Source: an uncultured Alistipes sp.
Lineage (GTDB): Bacteria > Bacteroidota > Bacteroidia > Bacteroidales > Rikenellaceae
Reading direction: 5' to 3'
Assembly: GCA_947174295.1 (NCBI GenBank)
Contig: CAMWIG010000151.1
Location: 1 to 5,267 of the forward strand
Length of the DNA: 5,267 nt
The position numbers were made by a program, and so were the translations under genes. The notes under the pieces were generated by a model. That model made no database searches. It was given only the letters and a program-made list of their open reading frames with translations, and was not told the origin of the DNA. Positions 1 through 5,267 of the stretch are shown here, piece after piece. Within the stretch, counting starts at the first letter, position 1. Every line of letters begins with the position of its first letter.

Positions 1-1589
1 CCGAGTCGATGATCCGTCAGTACATGTCGCACTACCCCGACGTGCTGGGCATCACGTGGGAGCAGTTCATCAACCTCGGCAAGACCAAGCCCAACGACCC
101 GAACGACCGCTTCTCGATGTCGGTTCTGGCCTGCAACCTCTCGCAGGAGGTCAATGGCGTGTCGTGGCTCCACGGCGAGGTGTCGAAGGACATTCTCGGC
201 AACATGTGGCCCGGATACTTCAAGAACGAGCTCCATATCGGCTACGTGACCAACGGCGTGCACTTCCCGACGTGGGTGGCTTCGAACCTGCGCCGTCTCT
301 ACACGCGCTACTTCCCGAAGGGATTCGAGGGCCACACCTACGACATTCCCGAGTGGCAGAAGGTCTACAACATCTCCGACGAGGAGCTGTGGTCGGAGCG
401 CATGTTCCTGAAAAACCGCCTTATCAACACGATTCGCAAGCGTTACAGCGACCCGAACAAGGTGCGTCTCGACTCGCCGCGCCAGATGGTGCAGATTGCC
501 GAGGGTATCAAGCCCGAGGTGCTGACCATCGGTTTCGCCCGCCGCTTCGCGACATACAAGCGCGCATACCTGCTCTTCACGAACCTCGACCGTCTGGCCA
601 AGATAGTCAACAACCCCGAGCACCCCGTGCAGTTCATCTTCGCCGGCAAGGCTCACCCGCAGGACCAGCCGGGTCAGGACCTCATCAAGCGCATCGTCGA
701 GGTGTCGACCATGCCTCAGTTCGTGGGCAAGATTATCTTCCTGCAAAACTACGACATGGAGCTCGCACGCCGCATGGTGCAGGGCGTCGACGTGTGGTTG
801 AACACTCCGACGCGTCCGTTGGAGGCATCGGGTACTTCGGGCGAAAAGTGCGTGATGAACGGCGTCATGCAGTTCTCGGTGCTCGACGGCTGGTGGGTCG
901 AGGGCTACAAGGAGGGCGCCGGCTGGATGCTGCCCATGGAGCAGACCTTCGAGGATAAGCACTTCCAGGACGAACTCGACGCCGAGATGATATACAACAC
1001 CATCGAGCAGGAGATCGTGCCGAAGTACTACACGCGCAACGAGAAGAACATCCCCTACGAGTGGGTTCGCTCCGTCAAGAAGTGCGTGGCCGACATCGCG
1101 TCGAACTTCACCACGAACCGCATGCTGGTGGACTACGAGGAGCGCTTCTACAACAAGCTCGCAGCCCGCAAGGCCGACATCGTCGCCGGCGACTACATGA
1201 TGGCTCGCGAAATCGCAGCGTGGAAGCGTAAGGTTTCGGCCGCATGGGACAGCGTCCGCGTGCTCGACGTGCAGCGCGTGACAATCGACAGCGAGGCTGT
1301 GTTCGTAGGCTCGAACTACCACTTCGAGGTCAAACTCGACGTGGCGAACCTCCGCCCGGAGGATATCGGCGTCGAGATTGTCATCGCCAAGCAGATAGAG
1401 CTCGGCCACGGTGCCAACGTCGTCGAGACCTGCGAGTTGAAGCAGACGGCAGTCGAAGAGGGTCAGGTGACCTACGCTCTGGACTACACGCCCAACAACA
1501 CGGGTACGTTCGACGTAGCGATACGCGTCTTCCCGAAGAACCCGCGTCTGCCTCACCGCATGGACTTCGCGCTCGTCAAGTGGGCATAG
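1..1589 (+). CDS. glgP: Alpha-glucan (glycogen) phosphorylase, GT35 short type, 5'-truncated by window edge
   Basis: PLP-dependent enzyme of the cytoplasm that releases glucose-1-phosphate from the non-reducing ends of alpha-1,4-glucans. The frame is open back to base 3 (codons Glu-Ser precede the Met at 9), so the Met at 9 is internal and the true N-terminus is missing. Numbering from that Met: VNGVSWLHGEV at 48-58 and HIGYVTNGVHFPTW at 76-89 match the phosphorylase substrate region; RRFATYKRA at 178-186 corresponds to the phosphate-binding R..xxYKR segment; FAGKAHP is at 211-217; EASGTSGEK at 272-280 is the cofactor motif, with Lys280 the expected PLP Schiff-base lysine. The segment around 415-526 looks like the beta-rich C-terminal domain of TIGR02094-type (Thermotoga/Thermus-like) phosphorylases and ends in LVKWA. 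About 300 or more residues are probably absent, judged from typical lengths near 800-850. Some Bacteroidota homologues are recalled to carry a GT3 glycogen synthase module upstream; that cannot be seen here. Family assignment is strong; the symbol is by convention. Confidence 0.93.
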   Translation, partial: ESMIRQYMSHYPDVLGITWEQFINLGKTKPNDPNDRFSMSVLACNLSQEVNGVSWLHGEVSKDILGNMWPGYFKNELHIGYVTNGVHFPTWVASNLRRLYTRYFPKGFEGHTYDIPEWQKVYNISDEELWSERMFLKNRLINTIRKRYSDPNKVRLDSPRQMVQIAEGIKPEVLTIGFARRFATYKRAYLLFTNLDRLAKIVNNPEHPVQFIFAGKAHPQDQPGQDLIKRIVEVSTMPQFVGKIIFLQNYDMELARRMVQGVDVWLNTPTRPLEASGTSGEKCVMNGVMQFSVLDGWWVEGYKEGAGWMLPMEQTFEDKHFQDELDAEMIYNTIEQEIVPKYYTRNEKNIPYEWVRSVKKCVADIASNFTTNRMLVDYEERFYNKLAARKADIVAGDYMMAREIAAWKRKVSAAWDSVRVLDVQRVTIDSEAVFVGSNYHFEVKLDVANLRPEDIGVEIVIAKQIELGHGANVVETCELKQTAVEEGQVTYALDYTPNNTGTFDVAIRVFPKNPRLPHRMDFALVKWA

Positions 1590-1612
1590 CGCCCCGAAAT
1601 ACCTCCTCCGCA

Positions 1613-1631
1613 CCTATATATTATATATAGG
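1613..1631. repeat. Perfect AT-cored palindrome, 9-bp arms
   Basis: The arms CCTATATAT (1613-1621) and ATATATAGG (1623-1631) are exact reverse complements around one T. As RNA or extruded DNA this would be an 8-bp stem with a 3-nt loop. A second short stem, TCCG (1607-1610) with CGGA (1635-1638), could extend it across a small internal loop. It begins 24 bases after the phosphorylase stop. There is no T-run after it on either strand, so a classical intrinsic terminator is not supported. It could be an mRNA 3'-end stabilising hairpin, a protein site or chance AT alternation. Confidence 0.55.
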
Positions 1632-1652
1632 CGACGGAAAACAATATGATTC

Positions 1653-1693
1653 GCCGCCTCCGAAGCCCTGCACGAGGGCTTCGGTAGGGCGGC
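1653..1693. other. Strong GC-rich hairpin, possible 3'-end structure or terminator of the phosphorylase gene
   Basis: CCGAAGCCCT (1660-1669) and AGGGCTTCGG (1675-1684) are perfect 10-bp complements around the loop GCACG. The stem continues outward with GCCGCCT (1653-1659) against AGG-G-CGGC (1686-1693), with T1685 and G1689 bulged, giving about 17 pairs. This is the most stable structure in the window by inspection. It sits 63 bases after the phosphorylase stop and well upstream of the next promoter, as a terminator or 3' processing barrier would. There is no uridine tract directly after it (AGAATTATTG follows), so Rho-independent termination is only possible. The structure is certain on paper; the function is inference. 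Confidence 0.5.
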
Positions 1694-1704
1694 AGAATTA
1701 TTGC

Positions 1705-1779
1705 AGCCCGTTGGTGTTTGCGGGCTAATCCGGCGGTTGCCGGGTGCTGCTCGGCGTATTATCGGCACGATGTGACCGA
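1705..1779. other. Run of three small inverted repeats
   Basis: Three short hairpins follow the large one: AGCCCG (1705-1710) with CGGGCT (1721-1726), loop of 10; CCGGC (1730-1734) with GCCGG (1739-1743), loop GGTT; and TCGGCAC (1762-1768) with GTG-A-CCGA (1772-1779), loop GAT and one bulged A. No tRNA-like T-loop, known riboswitch core or credible ORF was found in this stretch. The strand is undetermined because DNA inverted repeats fold on both. It may be untranslated trailer, a small structured RNA or a REP-like intergenic repeat; nothing seen here decides between them. Confidence 0.35.
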
Positions 1780-1814
1780 AGTTAGGCCCGATATCTGATT
1801 TTTTGCGATGAATC

Positions 1815-1846
1815 GTTGCGATATTCGCAAAATTTTAGTATCTTTA
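1815..1846 (+). promoter_or_regulatory. Bacteroidota-type promoter for the debranching enzyme/glycosyltransferase operon
   Basis: The -7 element TATCTTTA (1839-1846) fits TAnnTTTG except at the last base. The -33 element is TTG at 1816-1818 (preceded by G), separated by 20 nt, inside the 19-21 nt spacing known for the Bacteroides primary sigma factor. Transcription would be expected to begin roughly at 1850-1855, leaving an A/T-rich leader of about 20-25 nt before the ATG at 1875. The transcription start is inferred from spacing only. The promoter lies between phosphorylase and debranching genes, so the last two genes can be transcribed apart from the first. Confidence 0.7.
1816..1830. promoter_or_regulatory. 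Operator-like palindrome overlapping the promoter -33 element
   Basis: TTGCGATATTCGCAA is a perfect palindrome (6-bp arms TTGCGA and TCGCAA around TAT). It covers the -33 TTG and the start of the spacer, where a bound dimer would block RNA polymerase. A third half-site TTGCGA lies at 1803-1808, 13 bp upstream of the first arm, about one helical turn or slightly more; TTTTGCGA (1801-1808) also pairs with TCGCAAAA (1825-1832). The regulator family cannot be named from this sequence. Autorepression or sugar-responsive control of glycogen genes is inference. Confidence 0.45.
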
Positions 1847-1874
1847 CATAACAAGTAAAAATCCTTAATATAAT

Positions 1875-3929
1875 ATGTCTGCATTAACATTCGACAAGAA
1901 TGAGTTGGGCAATCTCGAATACTCTCTTCAACGAGAGATGCTTGCTACCGACCGTCGCGGAGGCTACATGAGCACCACGATAGTCTGCTGCAACACCCGT
2001 AAATACCACGGGTTGATCGTTGCCCCCATCGACGACTCGGATCGCAGCTACGTGCTGCTTTCGTCGCTCGATGAAACCGTTATTCAGCATGGGCAGGAGT
2101 TCAACCTCGCCCTGCACCGCTACAAGGGAGTCTACGAGCCCCGCGGCCACAAGTATATCACCGACTTCGCCTACACGCCGACGCCGACGATTACCTATCG
2201 CGTCGGCGGCGTCATTCTGCGCAAGGAGCTCCTGTGGATTCACAAGCGCACGCAGCTGATGATTCGCTATACGCTCGTCGACGCCCACTCCGACACGACG
2301 CTCCGTCTGCGGCCGTTCCTCGCGTTCCGCGACAAACACTCGCTGTCGAAGGCGAACATGCAGGCAAACGGCCGTTCGTATCCCGTCGTGAACGGCGTGC
2401 GAACGCGTCTGTACGACGGTTTCCCGTGGCTCTACTTCCAGACCAACCGCCCCGACGCCGAGTTCGTCGCAGCCCCCGACTGGTACTACAACTTCGAATA
2501 CCAGCAGGAGCTTGCCCGCGGTTACGACGGCTACGAGGACCTTCTGACCACGGGATATTTCGAGGTGAACATCCGCAAGGGCGAGAGCGTCATCTTCTCC
2601 GCTTCGGTCGAGGAGATGCGTTCGGCGGCCGAAATCGAGGAGACATTCTCGACGTCGATAGCCCGCCGTACTCATAAAATAGACTTCCTCTCGTGTCTGC
2701 ACCACTCGGCTCGCCAGTTCGTCATCCGCCGTCCGGGCGACCGCACGGAGGTGATAGCCGGTTATCCGTGGTTCGGAGTCATCGGTCGCGAGACGCTCAT
2801 CTCGTTGCCGGGCATCACCCTCGAACAGGGCTACAAGGAGGACTGCATGGAGGTTCTCGACACGATGATACGCGACATGAAGGACGGCCGCTTCGCAGGT
2901 TCGGCCGACGCAGCCGTCGCAGCCGACGCTCCGCTGTGGTTCTTCTGGACGTTGCAGCAGCTCGAAAAGCACATAGGCGACAAGGCCGTGTGGGAGCGCT
3001 ACGGGCAGACCATGAAAGCCGTGCTCGAAAGCTATCGCCGCGGCATCGACGGGGCGGTGTCTCTGCACGACAACGGCCTGGTGTGGGCTTCGGCTCCCGG
3101 CAAGGCCCTGACATGGATGGATTCGGTGGTCGACGGGCAGCCCGTGACTCAGCGCGGCGGTTATGCCGTGGAGATCGAGGCGCTGTGGTACAACGCCGTA
3201 TGCTACGCTCTGGCTCTGGCCGGCAAGTTCGGCGACAAGGCATTCGTCAAGGAGTGGGCCGAGATTCCCGAGAAGGCGCGCAAGTCGTTCGTCGAGAAGT
3301 TCTGGTTGAAGGAGGAGCGCTATCTGGCCGACTATGTCAACGAGTACGAAGTCAACAAGTTCATTCGTCCGAACATGATTATCGCCTGCGCATTGCCCTA
3401 CCGCATGATCGACGACGGGCATATCGTCGACGTGGTGATGCTCGTGCGCCAGCACCTGCTCACTCCGCGCGGTCTGCGTTCGCTTTCGCCTCTGAACCCG
3501 CTCTACAAGGGTACGCTCGACGGCGACCAGGCGCAGCGCGACATCGCCGGCAAGAACGGTACGGTATGGATTTGGCCTTTGGCATTTTACGTGAAGACTT
3601 GCTTCGATTTGGACGGCGCCCGCTTCCTTCCGCAGGCCGAGCAGATGCTCGAATACTTCGAGGAGGACATTCAGACCTACTGCATCGGTTCGGTGAACGA
3701 GGTGTACGACGCCGATCCTCCCTACACGCCCAAGGGCTCGATGTCGCAGGCATGGAGCGTGGGTGCCGTGCTGGCTATCTGCGGCATGGTCGGGAAATAC
3801 GGCGCCGAGCGCAGCGCGGCCGCTCCGGCGAAGAAGAGCTCCGCGAAGAGAACCACGGTGAAGAAGTCCGAGTCGGCCGCCGCTAAGAAAGCTCCGGCGA
3901 AAAAGAGTACGAAAACAACAAAAAAATAG
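1875..3929 (+). CDS. Glycogen debranching enzyme (amylo-alpha-1,6-glucosidase, GH133-like) with Lys-rich C-terminal tail
   Basis: Hydrolyses alpha-1,6-linked glucose stubs at branch points of glycogen in the cytoplasm; no signal peptide or membrane segment is seen. The N-terminal debranching domain (about 18-235) has RRGGY (27-31) and NTRKYHG (40-46). The C-terminal (alpha/alpha)6 glucosidase domain (about 275-637) has AGYPWF (295-300), GRETLISLPG (304-313), TWMD (413-416), VEIEALWYN (432-440), RPN (498-500), NEVYDADPP (608-616) and QAWSV (625-629). By analogy with glucoamylase-like folds, Asp416 and Glu609 are the probable catalytic acid and base; this is inference. The usual WGRD before the TxISLPG segment is IGRE here (303-306). 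Residues 644-684 form a basic Lys/Ala/Ser/Thr tail beyond the enzyme domain; without it the length, about 643, is normal. The start is fixed: an in-frame TAA at 1866-1868 precedes the ATG with no other start between. There is no Shine-Dalgarno sequence. It is followed after 6 bp by a glycosyltransferase, evidently in one operon. Confidence 0.93.
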   Translation: MSALTFDKNELGNLEYSLQREMLATDRRGGYMSTTIVCCNTRKYHGLIVAPIDDSDRSYVLLSSLDETVIQHGQEFNLALHRYKGVYEPRGHKYITDFAYTPTPTITYRVGGVILRKELLWIHKRTQLMIRYTLVDAHSDTTLRLRPFLAFRDKHSLSKANMQANGRSYPVVNGVRTRLYDGFPWLYFQTNRPDAEFVAAPDWYYNFEYQQELARGYDGYEDLLTTGYFEVNIRKGESVIFSASVEEMRSAAEIEETFSTSIARRTHKIDFLSCLHHSARQFVIRRPGDRTEVIAGYPWFGVIGRETLISLPGITLEQGYKEDCMEVLDTMIRDMKDGRFAGSADAAVAADAPLWFFWTLQQLEKHIGDKAVWERYGQTMKAVLESYRRGIDGAVSLHDNGLVWASAPGKALTWMDSVVDGQPVTQRGGYAVEIEALWYNAVCYALALAGKFGDKAFVKEWAEIPEKARKSFVEKFWLKEERYLADYVNEYEVNKFIRPNMIIACALPYRMIDDGHIVDVVMLVRQHLLTPRGLRSLSPLNPLYKGTLDGDQAQRDIAGKNGTVWIWPLAFYVKTCFDLDGARFLPQAEQMLEYFEEDIQTYCIGSVNEVYDADPPYTPKGSMSQAWSVGAVLAICGMVGKYGAERSAAAPAKKSSAKRTTVKKSESAAAKKAPAKKSTKTTKK
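3822..3907 (+). repeat. In-frame imperfect direct repeat coding the basic tail (APAKKS twice)
   Basis: GCTCCGGCGAAGAAGAG (3822-3838) recurs at 3891-3907 with one mismatch in 17 (AAG to AAA, silent). Both copies are in the same frame, 69 bases apart, and encode APAKKS at residues 650-655 and 673-678. The material between codes further Lys-Lys pairs. This suggests the tail grew by duplication or slippage of a short Ala-Pro-Ala-Lys-Lys unit. Confidence 0.6.
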
Positions 3930-3935
3930 CAATAC
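3920..3935 (+). promoter_or_regulatory. A-rich translational leader and tight gene junction (stop TAG, then CAA TAC, then ATG)
   Basis: Seven consecutive A's (3920-3926) run into the debranching enzyme's TAG stop (3927-3929), and the glycosyltransferase ATG follows after CAATAC. No Shine-Dalgarno sequence is visible; A-rich upstream sequence is typical of Bacteroidota start sites. Such close spacing implies translational coupling or re-initiation. The two genes share one reading frame across this junction, so only the TAG separates them. Confidence 0.5.
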
Positions 3936-5246
3936 ATGAGAGTTTTAATGTTTGGCTGGGAGTTTCCCCCGCACATTGCCGGCGGACTCGGCACGGCATG
4001 CTACGGCATGACGCGCGGTCTGGCCCGCAATGACGTCGACGTGACGTTCGTCATGCCGCGCGCATACGGCGACGAGGACCAGCGTTTCGTCCACGTGGTC
4101 AACGCCAGCGATGTGGAGGCCATATATAAATCGACCGAAAGCGGAGCCGACGACATATTGAAGAAGATGTCGTTCATACATATCGACTCCAACATGGTGC
4201 CCTATATCTCGCCCGAGGAGTATGCGTCGTATCACGACGAGTTCGTCAAGTCGGGCCGAAAGGTGTGGGAGACGACCGACGCCTGGTCGCAGCGCTACAC
4301 GTTCTCCGGGAAGTACGGCGCGAATCTCATGGAGGAGGTAGCGCGCTATGCCGTGGTCGCGGCTCAGGTCGCCAAGGATCTCGAAGGTCAGTTCGACGTG
4401 ATTCACGCCCACGACTGGCTCACATACTTCGCCGGAATCGCCGCCAAACGCGTGTCGGGCAAGCCTCTGGTGGTGCACATGCACGCCACGGAGTACGACC
4501 GCAGCGGTGAGAACATCAACACGCAGACCTATGCCATCGAGCGTGCGGGCATGCACGCCGCCGATATGGTCATCGCCGTGTCGAACCTCACGCGCAACAT
4601 CGTAATCAACAAGTACGGCGTGCCCGCCGACCGTGTGGTGACGGTGCACAACGCCGTGCGTTTCGCCGAGAACAGCGGCGAGGCTCCCGAGCGCGGCGTG
4701 GAGGACAAAATCGTCACGTTCCTCGGCCGCATCACCTATCAGAAGGGCCCCGACTACTTCGTCGAGGCGGCCGCAAAGGTGCTCAAACGCGTGCCGAACG
4801 TGCGTTTCGTCATGGCCGGTTCGGGCGATATGATGAACCATGTTATTCGCCGCGTGGCGCGTCTGGGCATCGCCGACCGTTTCCACTTCACGGGCTTCCT
4901 GCGCGGTGAGGACGTGCACAAGATGTTCCAGCTGTCGGACGTCTACATCATGCCTTCGGTGTCGGAGCCGTTCGGTATCTCGCCGTTGGAGGCGATGCGC
5001 TCGAACGTGCCGGTCATCATCTCCAAGCAGAGCGGTGTGGCCGAGGTGCTCGACTACGCCGTGAAGGTCGACTACTGGGATGTCGACGCCATGGCCGACG
5101 CAATCTACGGTCTGATTACCTATCCGGCTCTGTCGAAGATGTTCGCCGAGAAGGGCCTCGAAGAGGTGACGGGACTCAAATGGAACAACGCCGCAGCGAA
5201 GATAAAGGCCGTCTACGAGCAGGCGATAGCCAACCAAAAGAAGTAA
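3936..5246 (+). CDS. GT-B glycosyltransferase (GT4-like), probable glycogen/alpha-glucan synthase
   Basis: Probably transfers glucose from a nucleotide-glucose donor to the non-reducing end of an alpha-glucan, in the cytoplasm; no signal peptide or membrane span is seen. The N-terminal acceptor-side Rossmann domain begins with GWEFPPHIAGGLG (7-19), a glycogen-synthase-like glycine loop, followed by HAHDW (157-161) and HMHATEYDRSGE (181-192). The C-terminal donor domain has GRITYQKGPDYF (264-275), where Arg265 and Lys270 are the usual nucleotide-sugar phosphate contacts, AGSGD (294-298), and an EX7E motif in SEPFGISPLEAM (343-354; Glu344 and Glu352). The 436 residues are normal for GT4. The start is fixed because the preceding in-frame codons are TAG CAA TAC. 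It follows the debranching gene by 6 bp. GT4 members are diverse, so a surface-polysaccharide role cannot be excluded from sequence alone; the synthase call leans on the neighbours and on the GGLG loop. The donor (ADP- or UDP-glucose) is not determined. Confidence 0.85.
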   Translation: MRVLMFGWEFPPHIAGGLGTACYGMTRGLARNDVDVTFVMPRAYGDEDQRFVHVVNASDVEAIYKSTESGADDILKKMSFIHIDSNMVPYISPEEYASYHDEFVKSGRKVWETTDAWSQRYTFSGKYGANLMEEVARYAVVAAQVAKDLEGQFDVIHAHDWLTYFAGIAAKRVSGKPLVVHMHATEYDRSGENINTQTYAIERAGMHAADMVIAVSNLTRNIVINKYGVPADRVVTVHNAVRFAENSGEAPERGVEDKIVTFLGRITYQKGPDYFVEAAAKVLKRVPNVRFVMAGSGDMMNHVIRRVARLGIADRFHFTGFLRGEDVHKMFQLSDVYIMPSVSEPFGISPLEAMRSNVPVIISKQSGVAEVLDYAVKVDYWDVDAMADAIYGLITYPALSKMFAEKGLEEVTGLKWNNAAAKIKAVYEQAIANQKK

Positions 5247-5267
5247 AACAAAAACACACAACTATAC
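5247..5267 (+). other. A-rich intergenic leader at window end, probably before another gene
   Basis: The 21 bases after the glycosyltransferase stop are almost free of G and contain AAACAAAAACACACAAC, the composition seen before start codons in Bacteroidota. No terminator hairpin is present, so the transcript probably continues. In related Bacteroidota loci a GH57 alpha-amylase-type gene often comes next; here this is prediction only, as no start codon is visible. Confidence 0.35.

Noticed and set aside
56..958. 300-codon open frame in another frame within the phosphorylase gene
   Set aside because: It is an Arg/Pro/Gly-rich translation typical of an off-frame reading of GC-rich DNA and lies entirely inside a strongly supported gene.
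1553..1768. 71-residue minus-strand frame over the phosphorylase 3' end and intergenic region
   Set aside because: It crosses the hairpins, has no recognisable protein features, and no promoter or A-rich leader was seen before its start.
1762..1804. Intrinsic terminator formed by the 1762-1779 hairpin and the T-run at 1799-1804
   Set aside because: The T-run is about 20 bases beyond the stem, too far for Rho-independent termination, and the stem is short with a bulge.
1869..1874. TATAAT directly before the debranching ATG as a -10 box
   Set aside because: It abuts the start codon and would leave no leader; the Bacteroidota-type TATCTTTA at 1839-1846 with a spaced TTG is a better promoter.
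1590..1874. tRNA, other standard RNA gene or CRISPR array in the intergenic region
   Set aside because: No T-loop GGTTCGA-type sequence on either strand, no cloverleaf pairing and no regularly spaced repeats were found.
1884..3932. 682-codon open frame on the minus strand opposite the debranching gene
   Set aside because: It is exactly codon-aligned with the sense gene, so it stays open only because TTA, CTA and TCA are avoided in this GC-rich gene. The product has no recognisable domain.
3945..5261. 438-codon open frame on the minus strand opposite the glycosyltransferase
   Set aside because: Same codon-aligned artefact; the protein is rich in His, Arg and Val with no family resemblance, while the sense strand has clear GT-B motifs.

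Overview
This window is a glycogen (alpha-1,4/1,6-glucan) metabolism locus, all on the + strand, from a high-GC member of the Bacteroidota, most likely a Bacteroidales gut bacterium of the Alistipes/Rikenellaceae type. The assignment rests on four points: the one clear promoter fits the Bacteroidota housekeeping consensus (TTG, 20 nt, TAnnTTT); starts are preceded by A-rich leaders and not Shine-Dalgarno sequences; synonymous codons strongly favour G/C; and the order debranching enzyme then GT4-type glycosyltransferase is one known from Bacteroidota glycogen loci. The genus is inference from composition and protein style, not from a marker gene.

Layout. Bases 1-1589 hold the C-terminal part of an alpha-glucan phosphorylase (GT35, short TIGR02094-like type), whose 5' end lies outside the window. 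Bases 1590-1874 are non-coding. They contain an AT-only-cored palindrome (1613-1631), a strong GC-rich hairpin (1653-1693), a run of smaller hairpins (1705-1779), and then a promoter (about 1815-1846) overlapped by a perfect 15-bp palindrome that looks like an operator. Bases 1875-3929 encode a two-domain glycogen debranching enzyme (amylo-alpha-1,6-glucosidase, GH133-like) ending in a lysine/alanine-rich, histone-H1-like tail. Six bases later, in the same reading frame, 3936-5246 encodes a GT-B fold glycosyltransferase (GT4-like) that is probably a glucan synthase. The last 21 bases are an A-rich leader that probably precedes another gene.

How the genes work together. The glycosyltransferase would build alpha-glucan chains from a nucleotide-glucose donor, the phosphorylase would shorten outer chains to glucose-1-phosphate, and the debranching enzyme would remove the branch stubs where phosphorylase stops. 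The promoter between phosphorylase and debranching enzyme suggests the last two genes form their own transcription unit, apart from any read-through.

No wholly new system is evident. The points most worth checking are the H1-like tail on the debranching enzyme, the operator-like palindrome in its promoter, the hairpin cluster upstream, the same-frame TAG-CAA-TAC-ATG junction after a seven-A run, and the IGRE variant of a usually WGRD sugar-binding motif.
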